Shown here: piece by piece, positions 12,561 to 26,059 of the stretch | Layout: each line of letters begins with the position of its first letter | Position numbering within the stretch: the first letter of the stretch is position 1 | Source: Piper betle | Taxonomy: Eukaryota > Streptophyta > Magnoliopsida > Piperales > Piperaceae | Reading direction: 5' to 3' | Length of the DNA: 64,000 nucleotides | NCBI GenBank assembly: GCA_033002965.1 | Contig: JAURVB010002461.1 | Location: 99,227 to 163,226, forward strand | Notes under the pieces: generated by a model | Databases searched by the model: none | What the model was told of the DNA's origin: nothing | What the model saw: only the letters and a program-made list of their open reading frames with translations | Position numbers and translations under genes: made by a program

Positions 12561-14502
12561 TCACACATACTTAATAATTCATGTTTTGCTTTTGCTTCAT
12601 AGTCTTATCATCAGGTTTGTTAAAGTTTAGCTTGAGTAAAGAATTTGTTCTCAAGTAGACGCAAGCATCTCACTATATATAACACTGGCATTTTACCACA
12701 TCAAAACTTGCGACTACTCTATATATTAACTTTTACATTAATTAAACACTGGATTCCCATTTTCCCTTCCAAATATTGTAGATCTTACATAAACAAAAAG
12801 AATTATAATCAGCCGTAAGTTGCCTTATCCGCGGTAAGACTAAGACCCTATCAACATTAAGATGTGTATAATTGAAAATATTATTAATTGCTAAATTTTT
12901 AAAATTGTCATTGAAGATATTTAATCGATGGTAAAATGCTATTCGCTGAGTGGGCCTTACCGCATATAAGGCTATAAGACCTTCCAGGAAATTATTGCTC
13001 TAAGAAAAATATAACATAAAAAATCACAGATCCTACACTAATATTTAATTTTCCCTAAAAATATCTAATTACAAATACTTCTCGCACACTCTAAGATGAA
13101 GTAAAGATGAACATAGAACATATTAGACAATTGTGAGCCGGGATAAATGAGTTAAACACTTGTCAAGGGAGCTAAGGGCTCAGAGATCCTAGACCTTTCA
13201 CAAGAAGTTTCAAGAGGGCATCCTTATTCAATCTTGTAAGCCAAGGGGACCACCCTGAAAAGGAAGCTAGTAAACCACACAAGGCAAAGGATATCTTCGT
13301 TGGAAGATGCTCCACAAGCAAAAAGAACATCCTTTTCCAACCAGGACTTAACATACACTTGTGACCATAAAAGTGTTGTAGGAACTTTCATCAAGTTAGG
13401 AACAGTCACGGGGCATTAGGGTATTAAGTTGTGATCCTACTGTTTTGAGCATGAATCATGCTAAGAGAAAAAGGACGGATATCCATTAGTATCGCATAGT
13501 GGCGAGGGAATAGATAAAGGTACTAAAGAAGGCTAAAAAGCTTCATGTTTAGAGATTCCAAAGCGCAGAAAACACGAAACATGGAATCTAAGGACGTTAA
13601 GTTGCCAACATGGATTCCAAGTCAAGTTACCAAGAAGCAAAAACTTGTCCCAATTATCCAAATACAGTGCAAGCTTTGGAAGTTGCGATCTAGAAAACAT
13701 GGTCAAAGCTCAGAAGTGTATGTACTATATACTAAGGAAAAAATAAAACAATGACAGGAATATTTGCAAATCGCTTCACAAACGCTTTGACAAGCAGTAT
13801 TGTTCAGTAATTGAGATAATGTCACACGCCAAGTTTGTTTACAACTATTAACAAACAAGCATCTCACTTTACAAGAAAAAGACAGGAATATAAACAGATC
13901 TGACGCAGCTACACATTTTGGAATTTCAATTTCAAATTGGAATGATTAGTTAAATGGCCTGCAAATTCTTTTTTACACATCTACGTAAGATAATAAATCA
14001 AATTATAGAGCACCAGAAGCTTTACTTTTGTTAGCTCATTGGCAGTGGCTAATACTGAACAGAATCACAAAAGGCCTCTTCAGGACTGTGCTAAAAAAAT
14101 TGCAATTTAGATTATTATCATAAAAGGTGCTGGACTCATGTTTCGCATCTTACAGTCAAAAAATGCAATATGGAAGCACAGCAAATAATTAACAAAGAAT
14201 CCTTCCCCTGTTTCGTTATTTGTTCTGTTATTTTGTTTTTCAATCAGAAATTTAATGAAAGCTGCATAAAATTTGGCGCAAAGAGATATCAAATCCAAAA
14301 GATAGATACAACACACAAGGAGTTATTTTGCTGATATCTGTACCTCAGATTTTTACATACAAACGCAGATATGAACTCATTAAAAAAATGCAATCACTCA
14401 CGAAAAATAAAAACAAAGAAATTAGGTAAGTACAGGGCAGAATTTACTGATACCTTTACAAAGAGATTTTTACTCACAATTACCCACCAGAAGGAAAGGC
14501 TA
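12561..14502. other. Intergenic, no gene identified
   Basis: This stretch includes 13140-13760, which is less AT-rich than its surroundings and may be an old transposon fragment, but no family could be assigned. The last few hundred bases are presumably the EXO70A1 3' untranslated region. Confidence 0.4.
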
Positions 14503-17500
14503 TCACTTTTGCTCATTAGGCATGTTTCCTTCAAATAAATTGCCTAGCATTGTTTCAAGCTCTTCTGGTGTATATCTCATGTATTTCTGAGGAGCCTTGC
14601 CCCCTTCAACAAGCGGCCTGAAATATGTTTCCGAAAAAATATGTTGAAATAAACGTCTACAAGTTACGCTGTTCATGTTTACACTAGTTGTTTACGGTTT
14701 TAGATACTAAACATCAGATCCAATATTCACAAACACAGATTAAAGGTATTCAAGACTTACCCAAATCTTTTAATGAAAGATCTGTAAGCAGGCAGAAGAA
14801 CTTCTGCGATAGACAGTCTTAAATGTTCCCGTAATTCATTATCAGGGACTGTCCACTGACATTGACGAAGATGTAGCTCCTCAAATTGCATATTGAATGA
14901 CTTGAATCTAAATCAAATGAACATAACATCACCTTTTCAATGTCACAAGACTTTTAAGTAACATTTAGTAATAAATGACACCCAAGGACGATGTCCATGA
15001 GAACATGTTATACACCTGTCCTTAACCATTGCCCTTGAAACTCCACTACTGTTTCCCCCTTCACTTCCAGGAGGGCCACTACCACCTGAAGAAGTCAAGC
15101 CTTGTACAGAAAGGCACTGCAGAATCTGTAGTGACAAGCAAGCAACTTTTTCTACCAACTTGTAAATGGAAAAAACATCTTCTACATACACTTGACAAAA
15201 AAGTCTAAACTAACTTTTCACTAAATGATCATCCATAGATGCAATACAAACAAATTCCCAAAGATATTGTACATGAAAAAATATTTCATACCTATATGCT
15301 GCCAATCCCAAATTTAAAGAAGAAAACACATTTAATTTAAGATTTGTAATCACACACCCGCACCATTAATCACAACGACTCATTTGGTACTTGTGAACAC
15401 AGATGAGACCCATCCAGATAAAATAGAAGTAAAGAAATATAGGCATGAAATAATATGGCCAGTACGAATGCAAGACTAAGGAAGATAAACAATTGAAAAT
15501 GAAGAAAATAAACATACAAGCACCCAATTCAACGTTCAGCAGTCTGTAAAAAATCAACGATTGCAGTCAAGACGAAGTAGCTTACTACATGAGTCTCACC
15601 TTTCCCCATGACACTCTCTTGTATTGATTTGCATGCTGTTGAACAATTCTACGATGTCTTTGCACCCAATCATCTCCCAATAAATCCTTGGCTTCTGACC
15701 TGATAAAAAGTCAGAATGTAGCATTGGCACAAGGGATTAAAAAGAGTTGAAATATAATGCCACAAATGAAAATCCAGATAAGGAAGAGCTTACTTTCGTA
15801 CAGATCTGACCATATAATGTATATTATTCATAAGGAATAGTTGTGTTATTGAAGGATCCTTATATTGCTTTGATTTGCCATCTAAATTGGTCTGAAGAGC
15901 TTGCATTATACGCATTGTCAAATCTGCCAACTGTGTGTTTGAGTCTTTCCCACCACTATCAAATTCCTGGAGAAGCTGCTTCAACGTTGATTGATAGCTG
16001 CATAAAAGTAAAAGCAAATATCATCAACAGATGCTTACCATATCCAAACATTTTGTCAAATGAAAGAAACTACGAACAAGATATTTGAGTCCGAAATATT
16101 TAAAAATGGGAAACAGGTAAAGGGCAAACATGTGATCAAAAAAATCTCATAACACTGAAAAAGAAAATTTAGAAAAGAGTCACCAGGAATCCCATATCAC
16201 TGGAAAAGAAAATTTAGAAAACACAATCACCAGGACTTACTCAAACAGAAATTTCACATAATTGATAACATAGCTTGTGAGGGGATGAACAGTTCCATCC
16301 AGCACAGCCGTCTTGGTAGCATCTTTCTCAACAGCCTCCTCAAAGTCACCAAAAGTTTCTTGGGCCGTCTGAGCCAGCCCTTTTGTCAATGATACTGCAG
16401 CTTCACGCATAACTGAGCAAGACTTTCCTTCAAAAATAGATTCCATCTGACAAACAGTGAGAGTAAAGTGAGATCATATATAGGAGCTATAAGTTGTTAT
16501 ACACCTCAAAAGAGGGGGAATGAGAAGAAGGTGATGCCCACTTGTAATTTACGCATTGTAATTTACACTTTGAACTTTCCATTTTCAAGTTTAATATCTA
16601 TAATCTGCTCGAAATGAGCAGCAAGTGTAAATATACTACTGCAGCCAACCATCAAAAGAAGTCAGCTAATTTCACAACACAAAGATCAATATCATAACAG
16701 TGTAAAAAAACATAATAAAAAACTCATTATTTTTAGTGTTAATATTCAGTAGCAGAAACTCCTCATTGTCAAAACCAAAATGCATTTTCTTCATGTGCTA
16801 AGTTAATTTATTCTAAAGCAGAGTTGCATCCAAATTGCTACTCGTTTGTGCCATCTTATGCAATTACTGTGATCCAAATCATGCTTTGGACCACGAATTA
16901 GCATAACTGCATATAAGAATGATCAAACAAGGTCAGCCCATTATCATTTTCATCCCTTGTTTCTGTCAAAGCCAAAGTAGCAATGAAAGGTGGAATATGA
17001 TTGACTCACTGATCTTGCATAAACATCCAAATAATAAATAATTTGCTCAAAGTAATCTATCTTTTCAACTTTGATAAACAAATTCCAAATAAAACACTAT
17101 CCACTCAAAAGTAGAATCCAAAGGACTTTCAAGTTCTAAAATTAAATGTGCACAAGCCAATCAAATTGGCTCAATGCACATCCCTGAGAACCTACTTGCT
17201 ATTATCTAAAATTTTTTATACCGTTACATACAAAATATGAAACAATAATATAGATACCTCAAGCTGAAGTTCGTGCATAACTTCATACATATCAAGAAGT
17301 ACAAAGAGCTTTTCAGGTGACCTTTTACTTTTAGCTATGGCTTCTCCAAAACTTAATAGCATTGCCATACTATTTGAAGTAACTTCAGAAAAGATTATTT
17401 CTCCAAATTCAATTCCTTCAAAAATCTGATCACTCAATTTCTTCTCAGCTGCAAAAAGCAACTTGACCTGTTGCATGTAAGTGAAAAAGAAAATTAATGA

Positions 17501-19990
17501 AGATAAATATGTAACCAAAATACATGCCGCAAGCTATGAATCATCCTTACAGCAATGCGCATGTAATGAATCCAATTTCCAATTTTTGCCTCCAGAGCTT
17601 CCCATTGCATTTTCTGCACGTCATCCTTACTTAGTCTTTCCACACCCAGTTTTCGAAGGCTTTGTTCCAGCACCGACGAGCGAATTTCCCTGAACATTTA
17701 TTGCAAAAAAAAATGAACATCATCAACTGCAAGAAGCAATAAACTTATTGATCCTTTCAAAAAATCTTTTCACTAATTAAAAACTTCTTTGAACCATTAC
17801 TATCTCAATCTAAACAACTACGGACTTGATGGAATATCATACCTCCAAAATTTAGTTAAAGATATTGGTCATGAAGATTACCATTCAAAGCAAAAATTAC
17901 CAATGGTCATTAGAGACAGGCATAGATTACTTTACCTATATATGTTTTGTAGTTGCTGCCGATGACCAGCCTGTACCATCTGAACTACTAAATCATGCAG
18001 AAGAGGCACAATCCTTTGTGGAATCAAAGTTGGAGGAATATATACAGCATTTTCTAAGCTCTTCGCCTGATTCACGTCAGGAAGGCTGTCTTTGTCGTTG
18101 TCGTGCCCAGGAGAGCCAGATTGGCGAGAATTATTAGGTAGGCAGTCAAAAAGACGGTCAGGCTCAATGGGTTTGCTGAAAATCAACAGAATGAAACCTG
18201 CAATTATTCTTCTTGTGAAATCTATAATTCAGAACTAACACATTGCAATTTCTTTCAATCTTATGACTCACGCCACCACTAAAAGAATATTATTGAACAC
18301 AAACATTAGATAGCATGCATCCCACTACTTGTCATTTTGTCAAGATCGTATTGAAGTGCACTTGCTATAAACAGGCTTATAACAGTTCAGACAATATGAA
18401 AATGGAGATAGTATATGCGAGATGATCCATATATCAGATCAAATGGCTGACAGAAAAATCCATAATCCTAAGAGAATGAAATTGCAATAAATAACAGGCC
18501 AACCCACAAATTGCTTTAAACAAAAATTCGGGCTTTAGACAATATAAGTTACTAAAAAATAAGACCTTTGATAAGCTAAGCATGCCAACATCAAAATATG
18601 AGTAACGAAATGAGCCAAAAACATATACTTAAATTATGTAAACAAACCTATGTGCGTTCAACAGCTGTCTAAACTCCTCTTCTAGTTTAAGTATGGCCTT
18701 CTCCAGTAAACCATTAGCAAGGTTGACGAATCCATCACTACTCTTAAAACTCTTATTGGAGCTGAAGAACTGCACATTGCTTCTTAGCTGATCAACAGCC
18801 TCTAAGTAGCCTTCTATATTCTCATGAGGTCCTTTAAGTATCTTAGCCTCAGCCTGTATGATCAATCACATAAAATAAAAGTAAAAATGCTTACAAGTTG
18901 AAGACCATATCCTCGCTTTTTTTGTCAACCAATTCCTAATAAATGATATACAAACATAAAAAGCCAGCTATAGAATATTTTTACATCTTCAAGACACAAT
19001 CCTTACCCTACCCATCAGCCAACTCCTAATAAATGATATACAAACATACAAAATTAACTATAAGATATTTCTTCCTTCAAGCCATAATAATCCTCCATTC
19101 AATGAACTTGGTAAAACGAAATTAAATGCAGGACATTTCTTCCTTCAAGTCATAGCAATCCTCCATTAAACAAACTTCTAGCACATCGCTTGCAGGCCTC
19201 ACGCTTTAATTATGTTAATCAATCAAACAACTCAATCACCTGTCACTAGGTATTCGCGTCAATATAGCTTCAGAAACCCATATCTCATGACCTACAAAAC
19301 TCCAATTTGTAATCAATTTGCTCCCCAATCCCAAGTAAAATCCACGAAGAGATCTTTGTCTATACTATATATCAACAAACTTCTAACTCCAAAGGGTTTG
19401 CAAATGGGTAGAGAAACAAAAGGAAGTTTGGCATGATCATCTCACGTAAATTCACAAACAGTTGCATAATTATAACCACAAGATCTCCCAGACCACACAG
19501 ATACAGAATCAATCTTCCCCTAAACTCAATAAATTTCATTTAGCATCTATCAACAGAGATAACCTAAATCCCTCAAAATAACTTAACATTTGCAAAAGAA
19601 AAAATGGTGAAAAGATTAAAAAAACCTGGCGGGAAAGATCAAATTGCTTGAGGATCACATCGGCCGACTTGAGCGTCTTGTCGATGTTCTCGTGCGCCCG
19701 CCGAATCGAATCCATCTTCACCTACAAAACATTTGCCGGAAAGCAAGGGGGGAAAAGTGAAAAAACCAGCGACGATCTTCGCCGAGAAAGCGAGGAAGGA
19801 AGAGAACCTGGGTGGGGCGCATGGCGGCGTCGAGGGCGGAAAGGCGGTGGTCGAAGGAGCCAAGGATGGTGACCATGGCGTTCGTGTTGGCCCGGCTCCG
19901 CCCGAGCGCCTCCCTCATCGCCGCCGCCCGCTCGGCAAGCGTCCCCAGCGACCGGTCCTCCGCCCCGGCCGCCGCTCGCACGGCCCCCAT
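14503..19990 (-). CDS. EXO70A1: Exocyst complex subunit EXO70A1
   Basis: EXO70A1 is the membrane-binding exocyst subunit that tethers secretory vesicles to the plasma membrane in polarised growth. Twelve exons join in phase: 19990-19808, 19721-19626, 18853-18648, 18175-17936, 17689-17551, 17467-17258, 16446-16241, 15997-15794, 15699-15600, 15125-15016, 14907-14761, 14617-14503. They total 1956 bases, 651 residues (Arabidopsis EXO70A1 is 638). Highly conserved blocks are [20 protein letters not shown] at the end of exon 1, [79 protein letters not shown], and the C-terminal [20 protein letters not shown] then [13 protein letters not shown]. No stop, frameshift or missing splice site was seen. 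The first ATG is the natural start; it precedes an [10 protein letters not shown] helix as in relatives. The many introns identify the EXO70A clade. Confidence 0.96.
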
Positions 19991-22317
19991 CGGCGGCGCC
20001 GCCCCCTCAAAATCCGGAGTTCGAAAATTTCGAATTTAGTTGTGGAGGATTCGATAAGATTAAATGTTAATTTTTAAATATTTATAAATTGATTATTTAT
20101 GATTAAAAATTTTAAAAAGTTTAATGATTAATGACTGTTAGGTGATTTGCCAACCAGGATATGAGGAAGCTGATTAATTATATTTAACATGAAAATTGTT
20201 AATTACGCAGCTCATTATCTAACTAATTGCTTATGAAGTTTGCAATATTTAGGTTCTGTTTCAATTATTCAAGGTCCATCTGATTTCTAAGCTCAGTGTG
20301 GCGTGTTAACTGATAGATTTCTCAATTGGTAATTAGTTTTGGGTTAATGATATTATTTAATGATGGAATTGATAACTCTAATAATTTGTGATAGTTATGT
20401 AAATTTAATTAAATTTTAAAAAATAATAATTCATTTAAAAATTTTAATTATCATTTTCAAATTAATTAAATTTAAAAATTAAATTTTTTTATTATTGTTG
20501 GCGGTTATAATAGCGAATATTTGAAATTGTTAATTATTTCCATAAGAAAAAACTTCGTTAGCCATAGTTTTGAGGTCAACCATAACCTCTTATTGCGGCC
20601 TCTGTTTTGTTTTGACTTCTTGCAAAGGCCTCGCCGCCTCGGCGGCTTGGTCCCAATAACAAGAAGAGAAATTCTAATCGTAGCATCAGTCCCACTGCTA
20701 TATATCCACACTCCAATGATCGTAGTTATTTATTACATACTAAGAACACAGTGCTAGCTTACTAAGTTTTTCTTCACTGCAGGCTAGAGTATCGATTATT
20801 ATCAATGCACGCGTACAAGTGCAGGTGGGGCAGCTTTATATGGCGTGAGTAACTCCACTCTTGAGGAAGAAGCATCTGACATGGATGTTGATCAGTCACT
20901 GCTTGCGTTCCCAAAGGCAGGCCTCCCTCTGGCGGCGGCTTTTGCTTCTCCTCCGTGCAACCTGCCATGCCAGACATAATCAGACCAACGAGTACAACAA
21001 GATCATGAGAGATTCCAATGTGGATGAAAAAAGCAGAACCCAAAACGGAGAGCATGTCACATAGTTTAGAGAACAAAAATCGAGGAGCTGGGAAGGCAGA
21101 TATATGAAAGATGAACGAGAAATACATGATCATCAGTAGGTATTCCCATGCTCCTCCACCTGCAAATTTGGACTTCCGCCTCGATCAAAAAATTTGAAGA
21201 CCAACGGTAGTGACTAAGGTCACAGCGCTATTTTCAAATATATGGTAGGAAGTCATGAGGTTTTGGAATCACAATTAAGATCAGTTACCTGCAGGTTGCA
21301 AATGGCAAATGGAGCAGGTCAGAAACACAGAAAAATTGAAGCCAAAATAATGGAGCTCACGAACAGGAAGCACATGCACAACCAATGTGAACATATTTGG
21401 ATCCCACCAGGTTGGGCAACTTTAGTCGGACAAAGTGACCATTTTTTTGTCATTGGTCAGATTATCTTTGTTATCCAATTTTCGTAAATTGGTCATGATC
21501 TCTCAAAAACACTTCAGACTGAGGTCGGTCGGGTTTGAACATGCACATCTCTACACTCACCCTTTGTCGAGTATAAAACATTGACTTATTATCTTATTAT
21601 TATTACTGATTAGTGTCAAGCCTAAGTTATACATAGTGTTTATGTTTATGGCTCTATAAACAAAGGGTTGTGTGTGATGGAGTATGTCCAAGAAGAGTGC
21701 TGGAATGAAGCTAGCACACAGTAATCAAGCGACTCAGACCTGCTTTCAAGAAACAACTCAAACAGCTGCAAAAACCCATTCAAAAACACTTTTTGCAATC
21801 AATCGAACATGAAAACTAAAATGCTAAAGCAGTACATTTCAGGCCAAAAATAAGCCAACGACAGCCATTTTGTTGGAGGTGGAATCAATCGTGTGAAAAT
21901 AACAGCTGAATGTCATGTGCACTAGCAAAGCCTTCTTTTTTTCTTCAGAACTAGCAATCAGTTTGCTGTCATTAGAAAACCATACAGTAAACTTATGTGC
22001 CCCTCTTGGGTCAAGAACAGAAGAACCCCCTCAATTGGCCTGGGAGTACTGTTTTAACAGTTAGATATCACCTAACGTGTTTGGACATTAAATGAACACT
22101 TTTGCCAATCAAGTCAGGACTTCATGCAACCATGTCATACAATGATACCAATATAGCTTACAGGTAGAGTTTAGTAGACACAAGAGGTGTAACATTGATT
22201 TTCCAATGCTTATAGTTTTGTTATTCCAATGAAAAAAACAGAAAACCAGGACCAACAACTTTCAAATTCCAACGCAAGGGCTGATGCAAATGGGCAGTTA
22301 ACGTTGTATATTGCATC
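19991..22317. other. Intergenic between two minus-strand genes
   Basis: The 5' side of EXO70A1 is AT-rich. A minus-strand open frame at 21133-20774 (119 codons) contains a hydrophobic stretch (HDLVVLVGLIMSGMAG) followed by a proline-rich tail, and could encode a small secreted or membrane protein, but I recognise no family and would not call it a gene. The end near 22.3 kb is the CTF7 3' region. Confidence 0.4.
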
Positions 22318-23924
22318 CTACTCGCTCACATGATAGACCAAAAAAGAATCTGTACCGAAGTACCTAGATGCCAACATCCGTCCACAAGAAGTTGATTGAG
22401 AAAATGCACATTCAGAAGGCACTAATATGTAACTTTTGCAAAAGCTCCGTCTGAAAATAATAATCAGAAAACACCACAAAAGATTTATCTTAAAATATTT
22501 AAATTAATAATAAACTAAATTCTTCACCAAAGACAACGGAAGGGAGATACTTTAGTGTAAACTTTGGCAATGTAGAGGTAAATATTAATGCTACCTGAGA
22601 ACATCTAGCAGACGTGTAGCAATGTGCTTTCTTCTACAAGACATTGCTACCCAAATGGCTCGAACACCGCAAATGGCTGACACAGGTACCTTGTCACACC
22701 TGATGGCCCCGTTATCATACTTTCCAACTGATTCAGAATTTACATTCCCAGTACACTTCTTCATATTAGACCTCTGAAAAACATTGTCTCCAACACGCAG
22801 ATTGGCTGAGTCTGAGCACCCTGACCTAGTTGGGACAGATGTAATTGTGGCAACATCCTTGGTGTCAGATCTAGAAATAACTCGGTAAGCCGTTTTTATA
22901 GGTTCAGCAATTAGAACACCAACAAGTCTCTGACATGAGATGAAAAGATAGACCTGGCATATCATCAGAGTTAACTACTAAGTCCAATTTGATAACCATA
23001 GTTTAGTTATTGTTATGACTAACAGGAAGGTGTAGTCACCTTACAGTGTGCATGTAGAAGCCAATTACCACTCAAACCAAGATGCCTACCCACAAACTTC
23101 AAAATCTCATCGACCTGGTATGGGCAAATAGACTTACATAAGAACTTCATGTTTCCCGATTGAAGAATAAAGAGAACCTCATATTTGATATAAAAGGTGG
23201 CAAAACCTTATTCCTTTGGGAAGTTGAATCTCCATTTAGCACCAATATACTACGGTCTCCACCTCTCTCAGCTGAGAACAATATTCTCGCATTATGCCAG
23301 CCCTGTAATCATGTTGTATAGAACTAAAAACCAGTAAGTGTATAATAAGCATTGGAGCTACCAATGAAGAGGACAATGTGGGCAGCTTGAATGGAATTCC
23401 CTGGCAAAAGTTTCTATGGAATTCTTTGTGAACCTTCTCGTCTGTTTCATCTCCATATGCAAACTTAATTGACAAGTCGGACAAGTATGAAGAAGGAAAT
23501 CAGACTGTCCCAACTCCAAATGGTACTGATCATAGTTCCTCTTCTTATTCAGAGTTTTTGTCAAACGTGGTAATTGTTCCTCAGCAAGACAAAAAATGTT
23601 TGTGCTCCTCGAATTAACTCCACTAATACAAGTACGAGCCCATTTTGTAAAATTGAAACTTGTACCAAAAGTTGAAAATTTCTCCAACTATTAATCAGGT
23701 GGGTTCCTGCCTAATCCCCCCCCCCCCATTCAAGTTGCCCTTTCGGACTCCAAAATTTGATTTAGCACAACAATGGTTGGACATAGAAATTCATACCTAT
23801 TTGGAGATGTGCCATGATCCTCGCTCACATCAGTCCCATCACCGCCAACAAAAGAAGGGCGAGAGGCATCCGAAGCTTTAGGAACTGTAGACAGCTTGAA
23901 GAAAGAACTGATTTTGGATTGCAT
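22318..23924 (-). CDS. CTF7: CTF7/ECO1 cohesin acetyltransferase (one-base frameshift)
   Basis: CTF7/ECO1 acetylates cohesin SMC3 to establish sister-chromatid cohesion in S phase. Exons: 23924-23797 (MQSKISSFFKLSTVPK), 23622-23362, 23302-23207 (GWHNARILFSAERGG), 23114-23040 (VDEILKFVGRHLGLSG), 22953-22595 (VYLFISCQRLVGVLIAEPIK through ICGVRAIWVAMSCRRKHIAT), 22450-22318 (ECAFSQSTSCGRMLASRYFG). The N-terminal SFFK-type motif, the C2H2 zinc finger (LGQSDFLLHTCPTC... EKVHKEFH) and the GNAT core (RAIWV, RRKHIAT) are all present. Exon 2 is one base short: a deletion near 23464-23468, between the finger's cysteine pair and histidines, breaks the frame. Correcting it gives about 350 residues (Arabidopsis 345). 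The exon 2 donor used here adds eight residues (LPTLSSSL). The rest is clean, so this is either a consensus error or a very recent null. Confidence 0.85.
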
Positions 23925-24398
23925 CGTTTGGCCGTGTGAACGATCGAAACACAAAATTCAGACACAAACTTTGGTAGGAAAAAATTTGGAGCGAGAAATG
24001 GACCAAAATCCGAGAGCGAGGCGACGAGGATGAGCGCGCCGGAGACTGGAAGCGGGAGGGGATGAGCCGGGGATCGGTTGAGGAGGCTGCCGTCAGAAAA
24101 AGATTTGGCCGGAAGGAGCATTGTTGTTGAATAATAATAATGTAAATTTTAATAATATAATATATTAAAAATAAATTCCGATTTTAAAGATATATTTTAG
24201 TTGAAAAATATTATAGAATATCATGATTTAATTTTTTTCAATTTTTTTTATATTTTGATTACTTTTATCTCCTACTTTTCATCAAAATGTTTTTTCCTTT
24301 TTTATTAATAAAAGGTTTTTTTTAATATTTTTTGATTTAATTGTAGCTTGATCGGTCCTATAGATGGGTTCAGGATAGGATATGGTTATATCCGTATA
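23590..24398. repeat. Segmental duplication, left arm (CTF7 5' end and flank)
   Basis: Sequence from inside CTF7 exon 2 (aaaaaatgtttgtgctcctc) through the 5' flank up to ggataggatatggttat is repeated at 26060-26555. This copy holds the real exon 1 and intron 1, which the right copy lacks. The duplication resumes beyond the hAT-type insertion at 24399-25151. Confidence 0.85.
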
Positions 24399-25151
24399 TA
24401 GGGTTGCTAAATAAGTGAGCAAGCCGAGTTTAGTTTGATGTTTAAACTCAACTTAAATAGCTCGAAGTTTATTTGAGCTCGACTTTAGATCAAAAGAGTT
24501 TTAACTATATATGTTCGAAATCAATTCCGAATATTTTTTATTTTTGTGTTTGATTCTATTTTGTATATATTTGTTGGGTATTTATTTTTTGGGTTTGATT
24601 TAGTGCTTTCCTTTTTTGAACATAAGTATTTTCATATCATGTTATCAATAAACATGGAAGAAAATTTTAGTATAAGTGTGCAACTTCTATTAACAATTTT
24701 TTTTCTTTTCCATAAAATTATGTGATATTTTTGTATAGTAACTATTAACTAGATAATCCGATAAGACATGAAAGCACCTTTTAGAAGCCGTAAAAGAAAA
24801 AGACGATTGGATATTGGAGACCGGGAAGAATTCGAAGTATATTTTAATGCAAAATTATATGCCCTTGTCATATTTTTGAATGTATATTGAGTAGGCAAAT
24901 AATATTTTGTATATTATTTTATTATATTATCAAGTAGAACTCGAGTCGAGCTACGAATCGATTTCAAGTCGAGTTCGAGTTATAATCAAGTCGAGTCGAA
25001 TCACTGGCTTGCTCAAACTCAACTCGTAAGATTCGAACTCGAGTCAAGTTCAAGCTCGAGCATTTAAATGTCGAGTTTTAAGCCGAGTCGAGTTTCAAGT
25101 CGAACCGAATGTTAAATGCTCATAAATTTGTTTGCTCAATTAGTAGCCCTA
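24399..25151. mobile_element. Non-autonomous hAT-type element, copy 1
   Basis: It is 753 bp with inverted ends tagggttgctaa and ttagtagcccta. It is flanked by tccgtata (24391-24398) and tccgtatc (25152-25159), a near-perfect 8-bp target duplication as made by hAT transposases. The interior has no transposase frame and is full of cgagtcgag/gttcgag words. The duplicated segment at 26.5 kb has no such insertion at the matching point, which supports the boundaries. A relative lies at 52899-53795. Confidence 0.82.
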
Positions 25152-25159
25152 TCCGTATC

Positions 25160-25970
25160 CAACTCGAATCCAAACACTACATCTATTTTATTTATAATAT
25201 TTGTATTTTATCCTAACCTATAAACTTGGACCTGGTTGATTAAAATAATATTATTAATATAAATTTTAATATAATAAAAAATATCTTTAAAATATAATTT
25301 TATAAAATATTACCTATTCGGATATGATAAAGATCTGATCACAAATATAAATATCCGATTTAAATATTTTTAAATATATAATATATCCTAAAAGTCTAAA
25401 CCCGAATCTAATCCAAAAATGTTTCGGTTTGAATATAAACGGATCAAACTTATAGAAATAGAAATCTTTCCAAATAAAAAAAATTGAAAAAATTTGCGCT
25501 GAGAAAAAACTTCGTCATTTATCTCAATAAATGGCACAGACATTGAATGTTGTGGACTCAAAACACCGATGAATCCATCGCAAGCAAGCCGGTCACATAT
25601 CCTCCCCTCCAACGAGGGCGTGACATCTCCCTGGTAAAACTATTATTATCCACTCCCGTCAAATAACGTGTGCGGACCATAATTGAAAAATGTAAAACAA
25701 AGTCGAACAGATCGGATCCTTGTCAGATTGAGAATCGATCCTATCTTATCCATTAACTAATTAATGACCTCTTGACTTGTTTGAAGTTTAACTAAAGAAA
25801 AATAATCTATATCCAATAGCAATAGCTAGCTATAAATAATTGGATCTACGTACATTCCTGAGAATTTGAGATTTTCCCTTCGAATTCTCCCCAAGCATCT
25901 CTAATCTCTCAGCTCTCTAGCCTTTTTGTTCGACGATCGTGGTCGCCGGGCGGCGAGTCATTCTTTATTT
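25160..25970 (+). repeat. Segmental duplication, left arm continued: orphan DUF26-gene promoter
   Basis: From about 25680 to 25970 the sequence matches the promoter and leader of the DUF26 gene at 27.3 kb, including the TATA word tataaataat (25831-25840, equals 27081-27090) and ctttttgttcgac. The match ends at gggcggcgagtca; no gene body follows, and about 90 unrelated bases lead into the right arm. Confidence 0.82.
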
Positions 25971-26059
25971 TCATATGATTTACTGCCTATGAATCAAACT
26001 GGATGTTTACATTTTTCAAGCCATTGATGGTAAGTCAATATAGAACTACAGTACATTCC

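Noticed and set aside
13140..13760. Codon-like stretch resembling an old coding region
   Set aside because: Short frames on both strands with no recognised domain; most likely transposon debris.
20774..21133. Minus-strand 119-codon frame with a hydrophobic segment
   Set aside because: No recognised motif beyond one hydrophobic stretch, no splice context and no second copy; noted in the intergenic entry only.
23717..23727. Run of C in CTF7 intron 1
   Set aside because: A plain homopolymer in an intron; useful only as a warning that indel errors are possible nearby.
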